A stretch of DNA of 64,000 bases, taken from positions 310,001-374,000 of the forward strand of contig NZ_NESD01000001.1 in NCBI RefSeq assembly GCF_003063545.1, in the 5' to 3' direction. The translations under genes and the position numbers were made by a program. Of this stretch, positions 62,042 through 64,000 are shown piece by piece. Below the pieces are notes generated by a model, which ran no database searches, was not told the DNA's origin, and saw only the letters and a list, made by a program, of their open reading frames with translations. Every line of letters begins with the position of its first letter. Position 1 is the first letter of the stretch. The stretch comes from Limnohabitans sp. Jir61. GTDB lineage: Bacteria; Pseudomonadota; Gammaproteobacteria; Burkholderiales; Burkholderiaceae_C.

Positions 62042-63073
62042 ATGACCACTCTTGCTGTTGATTGCATGGGTGGCGACCATGGCCCGCGTGTCACGCTGGT
62101 GGCCTGTCGCCGTTTCTTAGATACGCACCCAGACGCCAAACTCTTGTTGGTCGGTCTGCCTGATGCGCTGTCAACTTTCTCCCATCCCCGTGCTCAAGTC
62201 GTCGCGGCCTCTGAAGTGGTGGCCATGGACGACCCCATTGAAGTGGCATTGCGCCGCAAAAAAGATTCGTCCATGCGTGTGGCGATTGAGCAAGTCAAGA
62301 CCGGTGCCGCTCAAGCCGTGGTATCTGCTGGTAACACGGGTGCATTGATGGCGATCGCACGTTATCTTCTTAAAACCATTGACGGCATCGATCGCCCAGC
62401 CATTGCGGGCCGCATGCCCGACTTCAAAGGCGGCGGCACGACCATGCTTGATTTGGGTGCCAATGTCGATTGCACGCCGCATCACTTGCTGCAGTTTGCT
62501 GTGATGGGTTCTGCCTTGGTGTCGGTGCTCGATAACATCGAAAGCCCCACCGTTGGTTTGTTGAACATCGGCGAAGAAGACATCAAAGGTAACGAAGTTA
62601 TCAAGAAAACCGGCGAATTGCTGCGAACTGCTGCTAACTCTGGTGATTTGAACTTTTATGGCAATGTCGAAGGCACAGACATTTACCAAGGCACAGTCAA
62701 TTTGATCGTGTGCGATGGTTTTGTGGGCAACGTGGCCCTGAAAGCCAGCGAAGGCTTAGCGCACAAGATCAGCGAAACGCTTAAAAATTCGTTTACGCAC
62801 AACATCTTCACGAAAATTGCAGCCATCTTCGCTTATCCTGTGCTTTCTGACTTCAAAGACAAGGTCGACCACCGCCGTTACAACGGTGCGGCCCTGTTGG
62901 GGCTCAATGGCATCGTGTTCAAGAGCCATGGATCTGCCGATGATGTAGCCTTTGGTACTGCTTTGAACCGCGCGTATGATGCAGCTCACCATAACTTGCT
63001 CGAACGTGTGCGTTCTCGAATTGCCCATGCGGCTCCTTTGTTAGCCCTAGGACAATCAGACGTCTCGGCCTGA
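62042..63073 (+). CDS. plsX: Phosphate acyltransferase PlsX
   Basis: This 343-aa enzyme converts acyl-ACP to acyl-phosphate for phospholipid synthesis. Family marks are [55 protein letters not shown] and [22 protein letters not shown]. It lies between rpmF and fabH in the conserved fatty-acid/phospholipid cluster and ends 12 nt before fabH. Confidence 0.96.
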   Translation: MTTLAVDCMGGDHGPRVTLVACRRFLDTHPDAKLLLVGLPDALSTFSHPRAQVVAASEVVAMDDPIEVALRRKKDSSMRVAIEQVKTGAAQAVVSAGNTGALMAIARYLLKTIDGIDRPAIAGRMPDFKGGGTTMLDLGANVDCTPHHLLQFAVMGSALVSVLDNIESPTVGLLNIGEEDIKGNEVIKKTGELLRTAANSGDLNFYGNVEGTDIYQGTVNLIVCDGFVGNVALKASEGLAHKISETLKNSFTHNIFTKIAAIFAYPVLSDFKDKVDHRRYNGAALLGLNGIVFKSHGSADDVAFGTALNRAYDAAHHNLLERVRSRIAHAAPLLALGQSDVSA

Positions 63074-63085
63074 GCCACCTGATTA

Positions 63086-64000
63086 ATGACCCTTTTCTCC
63101 CGAATCACTGGCACTGGTAGTTTTCTCCCTCCCCGCCGGTTGACCAACGCAGACTTGGTCGCGGAACTTGCCACACAAGGTGTGGAAAGCTCTGACGAAT
63201 GGATTGTTGAGCGCACAGGCATCCGTGCCCGCCACTTTGCCGCCCCCGAGGTGAGCAGCAGCGACCTGGCCTTTGAAGCTTGCAAGCAAGCCTTAGAAGC
63301 CGCGGGTCGCCGCCCCCAAGACATTGACCTCATCATTGTTGCCACATCCACACCCGATATGGTGTTCCCATCGACCGCGGCCATCTTGCAGCACAAACTC
63401 GCCCAGTTGGACGAAGATGCAGCTGGCATTGCTGGCGCTCCCGCGTTTGACGTGCAAGCGGTGTGTAGCGGCTTTATTTATGCCCTGACCGTGGCGGATG
63501 CCATGATTCGCGCGGGTAACGCCAAGCGTGCCTTGGTGGTGGGTTCTGAAATTTTTTCGCGCTTGCTCGACTTCCAAGACCGCACCACTTGCGTGTTGTT
63601 TGGTGACGGCGCTGGCGCTGTGGTGCTGGAGGCTTCTGATACGCCCGGCATTTTGGCGACCGATATTCACGCCGATGGCAAGCATGTGGGCATCTTGTGT
63701 GTGCCTGGCCATGTGCGCAACGGCAACATCTTGGGCGACCCTGTGCTCAAGATGGACGGTCAAGCTGTGTTCAAGCTGGCAGTGGGCTTGCTCGAAGGCG
63801 CGGCCCGCACCGTGCTGGACAAAGCTGGCTTGACAGAGGCCGACATTGATTGGTTGGTGCCGCACCAAGCCAACATCCGCATCATCCAAAGTACAGCCAA
63901 AAAGCTGAAACTACCTATGGAAAAGGTCGTTCTGACCGTTCACGATCATGGCAACACCTCGGCGGCTTCCATTCCGCTGGCGCTGGACAAAGCCGTACGC
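63086..64000 (+). CDS. fabH: 3-oxoacyl-ACP synthase III (FabH), 3' end beyond the window
   Basis: The visible 305 residues open with [21 protein letters not shown] and contain all three catalytic elements: C127 in [10 protein letters not shown], His in [11 protein letters not shown] and Asn in [15 protein letters not shown]. FabH starts fatty-acid synthesis by condensing acetyl-CoA with malonyl-ACP. The window ends in frame, with no stop reached; about 20 residues are missing. ATG 63086 follows the plsX stop by 12 nt. Confidence 0.96.
   Translation, partial: MTLFSRITGTGSFLPPRRLTNADLVAELATQGVESSDEWIVERTGIRARHFAAPEVSSSDLAFEACKQALEAAGRRPQDIDLIIVATSTPDMVFPSTAAILQHKLAQLDEDAAGIAGAPAFDVQAVCSGFIYALTVADAMIRAGNAKRALVVGSEIFSRLLDFQDRTTCVLFGDGAGAVVLEASDTPGILATDIHADGKHVGILCVPGHVRNGNILGDPVLKMDGQAVFKLAVGLLEGAARTVLDKAGLTEADIDWLVPHQANIRIIQSTAKKLKLPMEKVVLTVHDHGNTSAASIPLALDKAVR

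Overview
The window looks like a chromosome segment of a betaproteobacterium of the order Burkholderiales, most likely Comamonadaceae (Limnohabitans/Rhodoferax-like). This is an inference from gene content and order: ftsK-lolA-rarA, several Bug-type (TctC) solute receptors, the hemCDXY cluster, divergent rne and rluC, and the run maf / yceD-rpmF-plsX-fabH. No identity search was possible. Most host genes are moderately GC-rich and packed into operons with ATGA or few-base overlaps.

Layout. 1-7.3 kb: the ftsK end, lolA, a DNA glycosylase, rarA, a branched-chain amino-acid type ABC transporter (livHMGF without its binding protein) and a PhyH dioxygenase. 7.3-15 kb: DUF2788 and DUF2189 membrane proteins, two Bug receptors, a 2Fe-2S flavoreductase, an epimerase, an Old Yellow Enzyme homologue and a large protein with NxQ repeats, ending at a tRNA-Leu(CAA) gene on the minus strand.

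15.1-28.6 kb is an AT-rich mobile region inserted at the tRNA-Leu gene. It is bounded and subdivided by three copies of a direct repeat. The repeat covers the 5' half of the tRNA and its upstream region, including the likely -10 box. Element 1 (about 11.5 kb) carries an FG-GAP lipoprotein, an island-type protein of unknown function, a two-gene operon (661-aa unknown protein plus a 435-aa protein of the tRNA-guanine transglycosylase/DpdA superfamily), a short tyrosine recombinase, a DUF6876 gene broken by one stop codon, a hairpin-rich noncoding stretch, a DUF6641 gene, a full-length tyrosine integrase and small unknown genes. Element 2 (about 1.9 kb) carries only a bactofilin and an unknown partner. 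A 17-bp palindrome recurs four times in element 1. The TGT-like gene with its 661-aa partner is the best candidate for an undescribed system, plausibly DNA base exchange or excision in a mobile element.

28.7-43.7 kb: cysM-tusA-like, galU, valS, a peptide-type binding protein, yaaA-queF, a three-gene signalling operon (PhnD-like binding protein, histidine kinase, HD-GYP response regulator), dinB, an RskA-like protein and lldD. 43.8-47.1 kb: a lipoprotein/outer-membrane protein pair, a PfkB kinase and DUF2127. 47.1-64 kb: argH, hemCDXY, rne, rluC, a Gph-like phosphatase, a Rieske protein, SppA, an RsmI-like methylase, maf, yceD, rpmF, plsX and the start of fabH.

The host queF makes preQ1 from preQ0, so the cell has part of the 7-deazaguanine pathway. 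The element carries none of that pathway beyond the TGT-like gene, so if that enzyme inserts a 7-deazaguanine it would depend on host precursor.
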